38,779 nucleotides of DNA from Candidatus Methanimicrococcus odontotermitis (GTDB lineage Archaea; Halobacteriota; Methanosarcinia; Methanosarcinales; Methanosarcinaceae), in assembly GCA_031286065.1 (NCBI GenBank), contig JAITUZ010000013.1, positions 1 through 38,779 of the forward strand, in the 5' to 3' direction. Shown one piece after another: positions 14,577-23,631 of the stretch (positions are counted from its first letter, which is position 1; the number at the start of each line of letters is the position of its first letter). The translations under genes were made by a program, and so were the position numbers. The notes beneath the pieces are model-generated. The model was given only the letters and a program-made list of their open reading frames with translations. It did no database searches and was not told the origin of the DNA.

Positions 14577-15086
14577 TTATTTGACTATTAAAAAATATAA
14601 AAAATTTGGCGGATTGAGAAATAAATAGCATCCCAGTATTAAACATGCTAAAGAAATCAAATAAAAGAAATACTTTTTGTTTTTGTTACTTTCAGTGTTT
14701 GCTGCAAAAAATCCGGAGAAACCGCATAGTAAACCAATTAGAACAAAAACAAAGAAATCAAAAATCGGTCGAATTATATTAGATATAGGATCAAAATAAT
14801 CCATAGTCAAGCGAGTAAAAGAGCTCAATCCTGCTATAACCGGACAACTCAATCCTAAAAATACGGCTTTAACTTTCATATGAGTAATAAAACCATAAAT
14901 AGGCCCGCTGAAAATCATAAAGAAAACGAGAGCACCAAACCAAATAAACAATAAAATACCATAAAGATAACTTTTTAAAAATGAATAATTAATAAACAAA
15001 CACATAAAAAATAAAAAAAGGAGAATTATAAAAAATAAATTATTCACTATTTTACTTTGATTAAAGGTTTGCATTTCAATCATCAT
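14577..15086 (-). CDS. Polytopic membrane protein of unknown function
   Basis: 169 residues, five hydrophobic segments (about residues 15-35, 40-60, 70-95, 105-130, 145-165), with a lysine/asparagine-rich loop (SNKNKK) before the last. No family recognised. Two ATGs (15086, 15083) and a third at 15074 are possible starts and no clear ribosome site is seen; the stop of an upstream frame touches the start, so translation may be coupled. Base composition is AT-rich, unlike the housekeeping genes, which suggests acquired DNA. Confidence 0.5.
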   Translation of the reverse strand: MMIEMQTFNQSKIVNNLFFIILLFLFFMCLFINYSFLKSYLYGILLFIWFGALVFFMIFSGPIYGFITHMKVKAVFLGLSCPVIAGLSSFTRLTMDYFDPISNIIRPIFDFFVFVLIGLLCGFSGFFAANTESNKNKKYFFYLISLACLILGCYLFLNPPNFLYFLIVK

Positions 15087-15126
15087 CAATTAAATAACAA
15101 ATCCGAATCGCTTAACAATTAGAGGT

Positions 15127-15162
15127 ATCTCATGGAAATCCGTTCCCGGATTGCCATGAGAT
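15127..15162. repeat. Long hairpin (16-base arms, 4-base loop)
   Basis: ATCTCATGGAAATCCG (15127-15142) and CGGATTGCCATGAGAT (15147-15162) pair with one mismatch around TTCC. No T-run follows, so it is not an ordinary terminator. It could be a structured RNA element or the end of a lost transposable element. Confidence 0.7.
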
Positions 15163-15232
15163 GTCAGTTGATGGTTTTTCGATCTGGCAAAATTAAAGTT
15201 ATCTGGGAGTAATTCTTGTTGCATACCCGTTA

Positions 15233-15343
15233 TTATATACACTTGGATACAGAAGTTATTGTATTTTCACTTGCAAAAGATGGAAGTGAAAAACTTAGCA
15301 GAATCGTAAAGATACAGAACATGCTTGTAAGTTTAATTTTCAT
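15233..15343 (-). CDS. Signal-peptide micro-ORF (36 residues)
   Basis: ATG at 15343 has GGAGAT 8 bases upstream. The product starts with a good signal peptide: MKIKLTS, a hydrophobic core FCIFTILLSFSL, and PSFAS as the cleavage site, leaving 11 residues ENTITSVSKCI. After the TAA, another frame is open to 15090 and ends beside the membrane-protein gene, so this could instead be the start of a secreted protein broken by a frameshift between about 15236 and 15270. I cannot decide between a secreted micropeptide and a remnant. Confidence 0.35.
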   Translation of the reverse strand: MKIKLTSMFCIFTILLSFSLPSFASENTITSVSKCI

Positions 15344-15595
15344 ATATAATATCTCCACATTTTTAAAGTAATCTTATTGAAATCATTACATCCTGTATAA
15401 GTCATTAAGAAAATATTAACTTAACATTGATACACATTTATGTAAATTAATTTAATATTTTGTATAGGTCAATATGTATATATCTAGTGTAGCACCCATA
15501 GATAAAGATAACTAAGGTGGAATTATTTTCATTTAAAAATTAAAGTCACCTCATTTATGTATTGTGCTCCTTTGTTTTCATACGCTTTTTTAAAA
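15344..15595. other. AT-rich stretch without a gene
   Basis: No coding frame supported. It likely carries the promoter of the minus-strand signal-peptide frame. GGTG (15514) and CACC (15547) bracket a 30-base AT-rich loop, a weak inverted repeat. Confidence 0.4.
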
Positions 15596-15802
15596 GGCTT
15601 TGCACGAGAATTCCGTTTTGTACAAAAAGTTTGTTCGATTGTTAATTTAGATAATTTTTCACAATAGCATCCGATGATGTTTATAGTTCTCTTTCAATAA
15701 ACTACTTGCTGCCGCTGGATTTTCAAGTGTGAAAGGATTTGCATGAAAAGTCGCTAAAATGACATACTTTTCGTGCAAGTTGCTGATTTTCCGTGCAAAG
15801 CC
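15596..15802. mobile_element. MITE-like element with 11-base terminal inverted repeats
   Basis: GGCTTTGCACG (15596-15606) and CGTGCAAAGCC (15792-15802) are perfect inverted repeats 207 bases apart, with no coding frame between them and several internal TGCA-GAAAAGTC repeats. No convincing target duplication is seen. The left end resembles 14098-14160 over about 60 bases (second copy of the motif, then a shared TCGATTG/CCGATTG and TTA-rich run). This suggests a short non-autonomous repeat present in more than one copy. Confidence 0.45.
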
Positions 15803-15840
15803 TCCTTTTTATAAATTATTTATGTTTCTCTCATTTAAGA

Positions 15841-16310
15841 AGATTTCAAACCGTTGCCGCAATACAAGCCGTATTTGATGATTTCCACAATCGTCGTTAT
15901 TGTTTCATTGCTGTTTTGATAATGGGATCTTTTGTTCTCCCGATTTCGATGGGCGGCTATGAAATATTCGCCACCGGATTGTTTTTAATCTTCTTGGTTC
16001 TCATGATTGCTTTTATTTTTGTTTGGGTCCGGCTTTATTTCATATCGGCGTTGAAGATTCTGAGCTGCTGCGCGCGTTTATCACGAATTTCGTTCGCAAC
16101 ACATCGCTATTTACAGTCATCGGGTCGGTTGAATCTGTTTCCGATTCTTTGATTCTTGGAACGCTGCAGACTTCCGTCTCGGAGACGGCGCAGCTCATTT
16201 CCGAAGTCACCGCAATCCGTAAACTTCCGGAAAAGACCCAAAGAAATAATTTTCTTTCATCCTTTTTCGTTTTCTGTCTTCTTCTTTCTTTGCAATACTT
16301 TATATCCTAA
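15841..16310 (+). pseudogene. Degraded membrane-protein gene
   Basis: Protein-like sequence jumps between frames. One frame gives FKPLPQYKPYLMISTIVVIV near 15848-15910, the next gives FVLPISMGGYEIFATGLFLI near 15930-16020, and the third gives GPALFHIGVEDSELLRAFIT then a polar part VSETAQLISEVTAIRKLPEK to about 16240. The last shift lies in a T-rich run at 16011-16026. Two membrane segments and a soluble tail can be pieced together. I do not recognise the family. It is probably a pseudogene upstream of the DHH gene. Confidence 0.4.
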
Positions 16311-16340
16311 AATTCGTTTTTTATTCCCAAGTGAAAAACT

Positions 16341-18500
16341 ATGAGTGAAAAATGTTCTAACTGTTACGGTCAAGGGTATAATATTCCGGAAACCGGGCCG
16401 TGCCCGAAATGCAGCGGCGTTGTCAGTGCCGGAAAATCGAAATCCATTAATCTGATGGACCTTTCCGAGAAGAATCTTAATTCTTTCGTCAGCGGTGTCT
16501 GTGATATCTGCGGCGGCACCGGCATTTACGAAAAAAAAGAAAAATGTGAAGAGTGCCGCGGAAAAGGCGTTATTTACCACTGCGTCCGCTGCGGAAAAAC
16601 CATCCCTTATCTGAATGACGGCGGCGAAGAAATCTGCAATGCTTGTCTGTCTTCCGGCTGTGTTCATAAGCTTGACAATTCCTGTGATTATAATGATTTG
16701 GCAAGCGGCAAGCTTTACATCGGCATTGTTGACGGTGTTGTTGAAAACCTCGGCGCTTTCGTTAAACTCAACGACGGCATCAAAGGCCTTCTTCACGAAA
16801 AAAACTTTGACAGCTCTTGTTCCTCTCTCTCCAAAGGCGATGAAATTATTATTCAGCTTAAAAATATCAACCGCTCCGGCCGTGATGTTAAATTAGATCT
16901 GGTTCCCAAAAAGCCCGCCAAATATGAATTGATCGAAGTGGAGAAAGCCTTCCCGCTGACACCTGTCGGCAGTATGACGTCAAAGGACAACGGCAAAACC
17001 GTCAAATTCACCGGTGAGGTGCTTCAAGTAAAACAAACCGGCGGCCCGACGATTTTTACGATTTCGGATGAAACCGGTCAAGTGCCGTGCGCCGGATTCT
17101 CAACAGCCGGCCAGCGTTCTTATCCCGAAATCGAAGCCGGAATGGCCGTGTCCGCTGTCGGTGAAATCAATCTCCGCGACGGCGCCGTTCAAATCGAATT
17201 AATGAGTTTGAAACAGCTGCCGGCTGAAGAAGCGGCGGCACTGATCGATAAGATCGAAACGGCGGTGGATGAGCGCGCCAAAGCGCATGATATCCCGTTT
17301 CTCGTTAAAAGCGACGTGTTGGAAAAACTGAGACCGTCAATGCTTCAGGCCGCCAAAGAGATCCGAAAAGCCATTCTGCGGTCGCGCCCGATCATCCTGC
17401 GCCACCACGCTGACGCCGACGGCATCACTTCCGCGATTGCGATCGAGCGCGCGATTCTGCCTCTTCTTCGAGAAATCAGCGGTCCGGATGCCGAATACCG
17501 CGCTTACAAACGTTCTCCGTCCAAAGCGCCGTTTTACGAGCTGATGGATGTCGTTAAAGATGTTTCTTACGCCGTTGAAGACGAAATCCGTTTCGGTCAG
17601 CCGATGCCGCTCATTGTGATGGTGGACAACGGTTCGACCGATGAAGACGTTCCGGCGTATAAACACACGCAGGTGTACGGTATGGATGTGGTCGTCATTG
17701 ACCACCATCATCCGCATGAATCGGCCGATGATTATTTGATCGCTCACGTCAATCCTTACAAAGTCGGCGGCGATTTCGGTTTGACCGCAGGCATGCTCTG
17801 CGTTGAAACGGCGCGTATGATTCGCCCGGAAGTGAGTGATGAAATCGTTCATTTGGCGGCCGTTGCCGGTGTCGGCGACCGCTCTGAGTCCCCCGAGTGC
17901 GCGCAGTATATCGAAATGGTCGCCGACAGATACCCTCTTGAGCATCTCAAAAAGATGGCGCTGTCATTGGATTATGAGCAATACTGGCTCAAATTCGGAA
18001 GCGGTGTCGGAATTATTGATGACATTTTAGATCTTCGGGACCATGCCACCCATCTCCGTCTCATCGACATGCTTTGCAGCCAGGCGGACGGCATGATTAA
18101 AGATCAGCTGGAAGTCTGTCTTCCCAATGTCAAAATGACGGAACTCAAGAGCGGCGCAATCCTCAACACGATCGACGTTGAAAAATTCGCCCATAAATTT
18201 ACGTTCCCGCCGCCCGGAAAAACGTCCGGCGAGATTCACGATATCATGTGCAATCAGAAATATCCCGACCAGCCGGTCATTACGCTGGGGCTGGGTCCCG
18301 ACTTTGCCGTCATCCGCTCCAAAAAAGTGCTGATGAACATTCCGCAAATCGTCCGCGAACTTCGCGAAGAACTCATCGGCAGCGGCGTCAACGGCGGCGG
18401 ACATTTGGTCGTCGGCAGCATCAAGTTCGTCGAAGGCGCCGCCGATATCGTGATTCCGAAACTGATCGAAAAATTAGCGGAAGCGGATGTTGAAAAATAA
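16341..18500 (+). CDS. Archaeal DHH/RecJ-like phosphoesterase with zinc-finger and S1 domains
   Basis: 719 residues. Order: CxxCxGxG zinc fingers (CSNCYGQG at residues 5-12, CDICGGTG and CEECRGKG at about 53-75, another CxxC pair to about 105); S1-type RNA-binding domain (IGIVDGVVENLGAFVKLNDG, about 130-190); an OB domain (about 210-300); then the DHH phosphoesterase with DADG at about 357-360, VDNGSTDEDV, DHHHPH near 454-459, and the DHHA1 motif GGGH near 685-688. These keep the metal ligands of the RecJ/GAN group of 5' exonucleases or nanoRNases, which in archaea work with the replisome or in RNA turnover. The ribosome site is weak (AAGTGA). Downstream T-tracts act as terminator. Confidence 0.92.
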   Translation: MSEKCSNCYGQGYNIPETGPCPKCSGVVSAGKSKSINLMDLSEKNLNSFVSGVCDICGGTGIYEKKEKCEECRGKGVIYHCVRCGKTIPYLNDGGEEICNACLSSGCVHKLDNSCDYNDLASGKLYIGIVDGVVENLGAFVKLNDGIKGLLHEKNFDSSCSSLSKGDEIIIQLKNINRSGRDVKLDLVPKKPAKYELIEVEKAFPLTPVGSMTSKDNGKTVKFTGEVLQVKQTGGPTIFTISDETGQVPCAGFSTAGQRSYPEIEAGMAVSAVGEINLRDGAVQIELMSLKQLPAEEAAALIDKIETAVDERAKAHDIPFLVKSDVLEKLRPSMLQAAKEIRKAILRSRPIILRHHADADGITSAIAIERAILPLLREISGPDAEYRAYKRSPSKAPFYELMDVVKDVSYAVEDEIRFGQPMPLIVMVDNGSTDEDVPAYKHTQVYGMDVVVIDHHHPHESADDYLIAHVNPYKVGGDFGLTAGMLCVETARMIRPEVSDEIVHLAAVAGVGDRSESPECAQYIEMVADRYPLEHLKKMALSLDYEQYWLKFGSGVGIIDDILDLRDHATHLRLIDMLCSQADGMIKDQLEVCLPNVKMTELKSGAILNTIDVEKFAHKFTFPPPGKTSGEIHDIMCNQKYPDQPVITLGLGPDFAVIRSKKVLMNIPQIVRELREELIGSGVNGGGHLVVGSIKFVEGAADIVIPKLIEKLAEADVEK

Positions 18501-18718
18501 TTACATCGCTTCTTTTTTTTATTTTAAAAACTCTTTTTACCTTTTTATCTTGTCATTTTTAAAAAACAGAGTGCGTTTTCATTTTATTATTGAAAAACAG
18601 TGCGGCTCGCGCGGCGGCCGGTAGCAAAAAAAGTTCAAGTCAGTCCCGTAAAAAAAGAAATGGAAACAAGATATTGAAATTGAAGTCAATATCTTATTCC
18701 GGATTCGTTTTATTCCGT

Positions 18719-20887
18719 TTATTCGTACTTATAGCCGATTTTCATCGCTTTTTCGATGGAGGCGAATGCGTCATCGATTTCGGCTTTGGTGAATTGAAGT
18801 TCTTCTTTTGCCGTCTTGATTTTCAAGCCGCTGCCTTTGGTTGTTTTGCCGATGACCGCGCAGGGCAGGTCTTTCATGACGCCGGCGATTTTGTCGGCGG
18901 ATTTCACGGTTAAAATCGCTCTGGCCGGTGATTCTGAGAACAGGAGCTCATCGGCGCGGTCAATGTTCAGGGCGGTCAAGTCAACGTCGGCGCCGACATC
19001 GGTGAGCATGGACGCGAGCGCTTTGGCGAGACCGCCGCGTGAAATATCGTGCGCGCTTGTCACGGCGCCTGAAGCGCAGGCTTTGGCAATCGCTTCCACG
19101 ATTCTATCATAATTCTCGGGCACGGTCGGGACTTTTCCTGAATTTTCCATATCCATGACGCGGTAATATTCGCTGCCGCCGAGTTCGGCTTTTGTTGCGC
19201 CGATTAAAAGAATGAGTTCATCCGCTTCTTTGAAAAAGGATGACGGGACTCGCTTTTCAAAATCGACGATGCCGAGAATGCCGATTGAGGGCGTCGGCAA
19301 AATGGCTGTGTCAAATTCAACGCTTTCGTTATACAGAGACACGTTTCCGCCGACAACGGGGATGTTCAGTTTTTTCGCGGCGTCAGCCAAACCCAAAACG
19401 GACTGTTTTAAATACCAATATTGTTCGGGCTTGTTCGGGTTTCCGAAGTTGAGATTGTCTACTAAACAAAGGCCGAGCGCACCTTTTACGGCGATATTCA
19501 TCGCATTTTCAATCACGGTCATAATGGCTCCCGTGTACGGATCAAGGAGGCCGACCGCAGGCTCGCAGCCGCAAGTCATGGCCACGCCTTTCTTGTCGGT
19601 CACTTTGATCATGCCGGCATCGCCGCCGTTTTCACCGCAAACGATGGGAAGCGTTGTTTTGGCGTATTTTTCCCAAACCGATTTGCGGGAGGCCAAGTTG
19701 TACGAGGAGAATATGTCGAGGACACAGTTTTTCATATCAGCCGAAAGCGGCGGTTTTTCCAAAATCAGTTTTTCACTGCGCGGCTCGGGCGCGGCGGATG
19801 GGAGTTCGCGTTTGGGAACGCCTCTGACAATAAAATCAACAGGAAGCTCGGCTTCAATTTTGCCTTTATATTCGATTCTGTAAAGGCCGTCGGTCGTTAA
19901 ATAACCGACATCCGCCGCTAAAACATTGTGCTTTTTCATGATTTCCATGACTGTTTCCATGTTTTCGGGTTTGATTTCGGCCAGCATCCGCTCCTGCGTT
20001 TCGGAAAGCATGATTTCGTAAATTTTTAAATCGTCAAAAAAGAGCGGCACGCCGTCGGCAATTAAATGGAAGCCGAAGCCTCCTTTTTCAGCCATTTCAA
20101 CGCTGGCCCCGGCGAGACCGGACGCGCCGAGGTCGCGGCAAGATTCGACAAGTTTCTTTTCAATAATCTCAATGGTCGTGTCAATCACGCGTTTTTCAAG
20201 TTCGGCATCGCCGCCGGGGATTGATTCTCTGGCAGGCGTGCCGTCTTCGGACATGTCCGCAGACGCGAATGCCGCGCCGCCGAGTCCGTCTCTTCCTGTT
20301 TTTGATCCGAACAAAACGAATCGGTTGCCGACGGATTTTGAAACGGAAGTCATAACATTTTCTTTTTTGCCGAGACCGACGCAAACGACATTCACGAGCG
20401 GATTGCCGCTGTATCTCTTATCGAAATAAGACTCGCCGCGGATGCCGGCGACTTTGATCGTTTCAGAATAGTCGGCGGAGCCTTTCAAAATGTTGTCAAA
20501 AATCCATCTGTTTTTCTCGGCGTCCAAGGGGCCGAGGTAAAACGGCGCAAGAACAGCGACGGGGCGCGTTCCCATTGAAATCACATCACGAACAATGCCG
20601 CCGACACCGGTCGCTGCGCCGCTGTAAGGGTCGATGTAAGACGGATGGTTGTGACTTTCCATGGCGACGGAGAGAACATACTCATCGTCAAATTTAACGA
20701 CGGCCGCGTCATCGCCGGGGCCGACAATGATATTTTCGCCATCCGTTTTAAAATTTTTCAAAAGCGGCCAGCTTGATCTGTAGGAACAGTGCTCGCTCCA
20801 TAAATTCAAGAAAATTCCTTCTTCCAATTCGTTGGGCTGACGTCCTAATTTTTCAACAACAAGCTTGAGATCTTCTGCGGGTAACAT
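18719..20887 (-). CDS. purL: Phosphoribosylformylglycinamidine synthase, PurL (small-type large subunit)
   Basis: 722 residues, the size of the archaeal/Gram-positive PurL, which works with separate PurS and PurQ. It uses ATP and ammonia from glutamine to turn FGAR into FGAM in purine synthesis. Seen: LWSEHCSYRSSW with His33, the ATP-binding GPGDDAAVV, SHNHPSYIDPYSGAATGVGG, FGSKTGRDGLGGAAF, and GGNVSLYNE in the second half. ATG 20887 has GAGGATC 7 to 12 bases upstream. No purS or purQ is next to it. It is divergent from larB. Confidence 0.97.
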   Translation of the reverse strand: MLPAEDLKLVVEKLGRQPNELEEGIFLNLWSEHCSYRSSWPLLKNFKTDGENIIVGPGDDAAVVKFDDEYVLSVAMESHNHPSYIDPYSGAATGVGGIVRDVISMGTRPVAVLAPFYLGPLDAEKNRWIFDNILKGSADYSETIKVAGIRGESYFDKRYSGNPLVNVVCVGLGKKENVMTSVSKSVGNRFVLFGSKTGRDGLGGAAFASADMSEDGTPARESIPGGDAELEKRVIDTTIEIIEKKLVESCRDLGASGLAGASVEMAEKGGFGFHLIADGVPLFFDDLKIYEIMLSETQERMLAEIKPENMETVMEIMKKHNVLAADVGYLTTDGLYRIEYKGKIEAELPVDFIVRGVPKRELPSAAPEPRSEKLILEKPPLSADMKNCVLDIFSSYNLASRKSVWEKYAKTTLPIVCGENGGDAGMIKVTDKKGVAMTCGCEPAVGLLDPYTGAIMTVIENAMNIAVKGALGLCLVDNLNFGNPNKPEQYWYLKQSVLGLADAAKKLNIPVVGGNVSLYNESVEFDTAILPTPSIGILGIVDFEKRVPSSFFKEADELILLIGATKAELGGSEYYRVMDMENSGKVPTVPENYDRIVEAIAKACASGAVTSAHDISRGGLAKALASMLTDVGADVDLTALNIDRADELLFSESPARAILTVKSADKIAGVMKDLPCAVIGKTTKGSGLKIKTAKEELQFTKAEIDDAFASIEKAMKIGYKYE

Positions 20888-21223
20888 GTGTTATGATCCT
20901 CTTTTCGCGGTTTTATAACAGTAACAATCAAAAAAATATCGGATAAATTTGAATGGTTTTTCCGAACTTGCAGAACAAATCGGTTAAACATTTTCATTGA
21001 CGATGTAAAAAATCTCACTTCTTTAAAAGTCTTCCTATGGGGTGAAAAAGTGCCTCTATTTATCATAATTGTTATTGATAATATAAAACTGAAATTCGAA
21101 CGGGTTATTTTCTGATCTCTTAAATATTACCCGATATGCCATGATTTATTTATATTTCTGAAACGTTTTGAAGTCGAAAAAGACTCGATTCCTGAGATCG
21201 ATATCAATATTTGAGGCGCTGAA
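20888..21223. other. Divergent region between purL and larB
   Basis: 336 bases without a credible gene. On the plus strand TTTATATTT (21148-21157) is the best TATA box for larB, with start about 21180 and a 40-base leader. On the minus strand TTATAAAA near 20911-20919 is a TATA-like site close to purL, though it would leave almost no leader. Confidence 0.4.
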
Positions 21224-22021
21224 ATGGATATTCAAAAAATATTGGAGCAATACCGCCGCGGTGAAATTGATCTGGCGGAGGCCGAAGAAACCATTCGTTC
21301 AATGGGTTTTTTATCGGTTTCGGATATCGCGCGGGCTGACACTTTCCGCTGCCGGCGCACGGGCGTTCAGGAAGCGGTGCTGGCTGAAGGCAAAACGGAT
21401 GAAGATCTGACCGCGATTGTCCGCGCTCATGTCGAAGCGGCCGGCCGTGTATTGGTGACACGCGTTTCCGCGTCCCAAATGGAGAAACTGGAAGCCGTTT
21501 TTCCGAACCGTGTCCAAAAAAGCCGTTCTCAAACGATTTGCGTCGTTCATTCCGACGCCTGCCCAAAACCGCTGAAAAGCGGCGGAACGGTTGCCATCAT
21601 TTCTGCCGGAACGGTTGATATCAAAGTCGCCGAAGAGGCGAAAATGACCGCGGAAGAAATGGGCTGTAATACAATTGAAATTTATGATGTCGGTGTCGCC
21701 GGTTATCACCGCCTTATTTTGGAAATGGAAAAATTAAGAGACGCGCTCCCTGACGCGATCGTTGTCGCCGCCGGGCGCGAAGGAACGCTTCCGACAGTCG
21801 TTGCCGGAATTATTGATGCGCCGGTCATCGGTCTTCCTGTCTCTTCCGGATACGGGGCGGGAGGAAACGGCGAAGCGGCTCTTCTGTCCATGCTGCAATC
21901 CTGTTCCGTCATCAGCGTCGTCAATATCGACGCGGGATTTGTCGCGGGCGCGTACGCGGCGCGGATTGCCAATCGCATGCACGCCGCAAGAATCGGCAAA
22001 AACGGCGGCGGTCATTTATGA
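21224..22021 (+). CDS. larB: LarB: pyridinium-3,5-biscarboxylate mononucleotide synthase
   Basis: 265 residues. LarB carboxylates nicotinic acid adenine dinucleotide and cleaves it, the first step of the nickel-pincer nucleotide cofactor of lactate racemase. It is related to PurE. Seen: the N-terminal part with AEAEETIRSMGF and the PurE-like half TVAIISAGTVDIKVAEEAKM, then AIVVAAGREGTLPTVVAGI and GLPVSSGYGAGGNGEAALLS. GAGGCGCTGAA before the ATG gives a good ribosome site. It ends 4 bases inside larC (ATGA). LarE, the sulfur donor, and a LarA-type user are not in the window. Confidence 0.93.
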   Translation: MDIQKILEQYRRGEIDLAEAEETIRSMGFLSVSDIARADTFRCRRTGVQEAVLAEGKTDEDLTAIVRAHVEAAGRVLVTRVSASQMEKLEAVFPNRVQKSRSQTICVVHSDACPKPLKSGGTVAIISAGTVDIKVAEEAKMTAEEMGCNTIEIYDVGVAGYHRLILEMEKLRDALPDAIVVAAGREGTLPTVVAGIIDAPVIGLPVSSGYGAGGNGEAALLSMLQSCSVISVVNIDAGFVAGAYAARIANRMHAARIGKNGGGHL

Positions 22022-23223
22022 AAGTGATTTATTTTGAACCTTTTTCGGGCGCTTCCGGAGATATGATCCTCGGATCTTTGATCGATTTGGGCGCTTCCGC
22101 TTCTTTCATTCAAAAATATGTTGAACCGCTCGCCAATGTTTCGGCGGAGATTCAAAAAGTCAGCAAGAAAGGCATTGCGGCTGTGAGTATTTCTTTTTCT
22201 GAAAACGCGCCGAACAACGAACGTCATTTTTCCGAAATCTGCGATATTGTTTCAAGCGCGGGTTTGCCGGCGGAAGTTGAAAAAAACGCGCTTGCCGTCT
22301 TCAGAATTATTGCGGAGGCCGAGTCGGCGGTCCACGGAAAACCGCTTGAAAAACTTCATTTTCATGAAACAGGGCAGGACGACGCGATTGCCGATGTTGT
22401 CGGCGCTTGTCTCGCTTTTTATGATCTTAAACAAAATCCGAAAACCGCTTTTGATGAAATCATCTGCGCCGGAATCAATGTCGGCGGCGGTTTTATTGAT
22501 TGCCGCCACGGAAGGCTTCCCGTTCCGGCGCCGGCGACGCTTGAAATCTTAAAAATGAGCGGACTTCCGTTTTATTCCGACGGGCGCCGCGAGCTGCTGA
22601 CGCCGACGGGCGCTGCGATCCTGTCACATTTTGCCGTTCCGGCACAGCTTCAGACCGGCAAGACTCTTCAAACCGGATACGGCGCAGGCGATGCTGAAAC
22701 GGAATCTCCGAATGTTCTTCGTGTTTCTTTGGCGGATTATTCCGGCTGCCCGCCGTTTCAAAAAGATCAAATCGAAGTCTTGGAAACAAATGTGGATGAC
22801 GTCACCGGTGAAATCCTCGGGAATTTGGTTGAGAATCTGATGGCTGCCGGCGCTTTGGATGTTTCCGTTTTTCCGATCTATATGAAAAAAGGACGCCCGG
22901 CGAATATGATTAAAGTCATTTCTAAGATTGAAGATTCAGAAAAATTGGCGCGTCAAATCATTCGTGAAACCGGCTCATTGGGTGTCCGCGTCATGCCGGC
23001 CAAACACAGATTGTCCGTTCAGCGCGAAATCGTTTCGACAGCGGTGACCTTCAATGATCACTCTTATGATATTCCGTTCAAAATTGCCCGATTCAATGAC
23101 GGTGAACTTATAACCATTTCGGCTGAATATGATAATTGTAAGCGGATCGCGGCTGAAACGGGATTGCCGCTTCGGACAGTTCTTCAGCGTGCCGAAGAAA
23201 CGGGGCGGCAAAAGTTTTCATGA
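22018..23223 (+). CDS. larC: LarC: nickel-insertion protein (nickel chelatase)
   Basis: 401 residues in a single frame; in some bacteria larC is made by a programmed frameshift. LarC inserts nickel in the bisthiocarboxylate mononucleotide in a CTP-dependent way. Seen: N-terminal FEPFSGASGDMILGSL, HFHETGQDDAIADVVGACLA with the His-rich motif, LLTPTGAAIL, and the C-terminal VLETNVDDVTGEILGNL and MKKGRPANMI. The start overlaps the larB stop, so the two are coupled. No ribosome site beyond GGCGGTC is seen. Confidence 0.94.
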   Translation: MKVIYFEPFSGASGDMILGSLIDLGASASFIQKYVEPLANVSAEIQKVSKKGIAAVSISFSENAPNNERHFSEICDIVSSAGLPAEVEKNALAVFRIIAEAESAVHGKPLEKLHFHETGQDDAIADVVGACLAFYDLKQNPKTAFDEIICAGINVGGGFIDCRHGRLPVPAPATLEILKMSGLPFYSDGRRELLTPTGAAILSHFAVPAQLQTGKTLQTGYGAGDAETESPNVLRVSLADYSGCPPFQKDQIEVLETNVDDVTGEILGNLVENLMAAGALDVSVFPIYMKKGRPANMIKVISKIEDSEKLARQIIRETGSLGVRVMPAKHRLSVQREIVSTAVTFNDHSYDIPFKIARFNDGELITISAEYDNCKRIAAETGLPLRTVLQRAEETGRQKFS

Positions 23224-23324
23224 CTTTCTTTTGATATTGATTGCGGCTGATCGTCTCTCTTTTGTCATATATTTCTTTTCAGCGCTTTTAAACAGATACT
23301 TATATATACCTCTTTTATTCCTTA

Positions 23325-23445
23325 ACAGGAATTAGGTTAGGTAAACACCGGTTGTTTTACATTTTTGTCTGATAACGCCTCCGTAAAACAATTCTTATCA
23401 AACCGTACCGGTAAAATGTTGTCCCCCAACAACATTTTAATTTTC
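23325..23445 (+). ncRNA. Candidate structured RNA between convergent larC and pheT
   Basis: The 408-base gap (23224-23631) lies between two converging genes, where no promoter is needed, yet has a TATA-like TTATATATA (about 23300-23308). From about 23325: TTGTTTTAC (23352-23360) pairs with GTAAAACAA (about 23383-23391), and TAAAATGTTGT (23412-23422) pairs perfectly with ACAACATTTTA (23429-23439) around CCCCCA. Short T-runs follow. CCGG sequences flank the outer helix. I see no coding frame. It could be a small RNA or a combined terminator; the sequence does not match a class I recognise. Confidence 0.35.
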
Positions 23446-23631
23446 GGTTCCCGGCGGCGGCAAATCCCCAAAAATACAGTTCGCCGACGGTTTTGTTTCT
23501 TTCTGTCCTTTTTTAAAATACCGATTTCGTTTTTCAATATGCGTCGAAAGTATGCCGCATTTTGTTTCTCTTATTAAATCAACTAAAATTGTGCTATTAT
23601 TTCAAAAATAAGATTTGATATGCCTGTTTCT

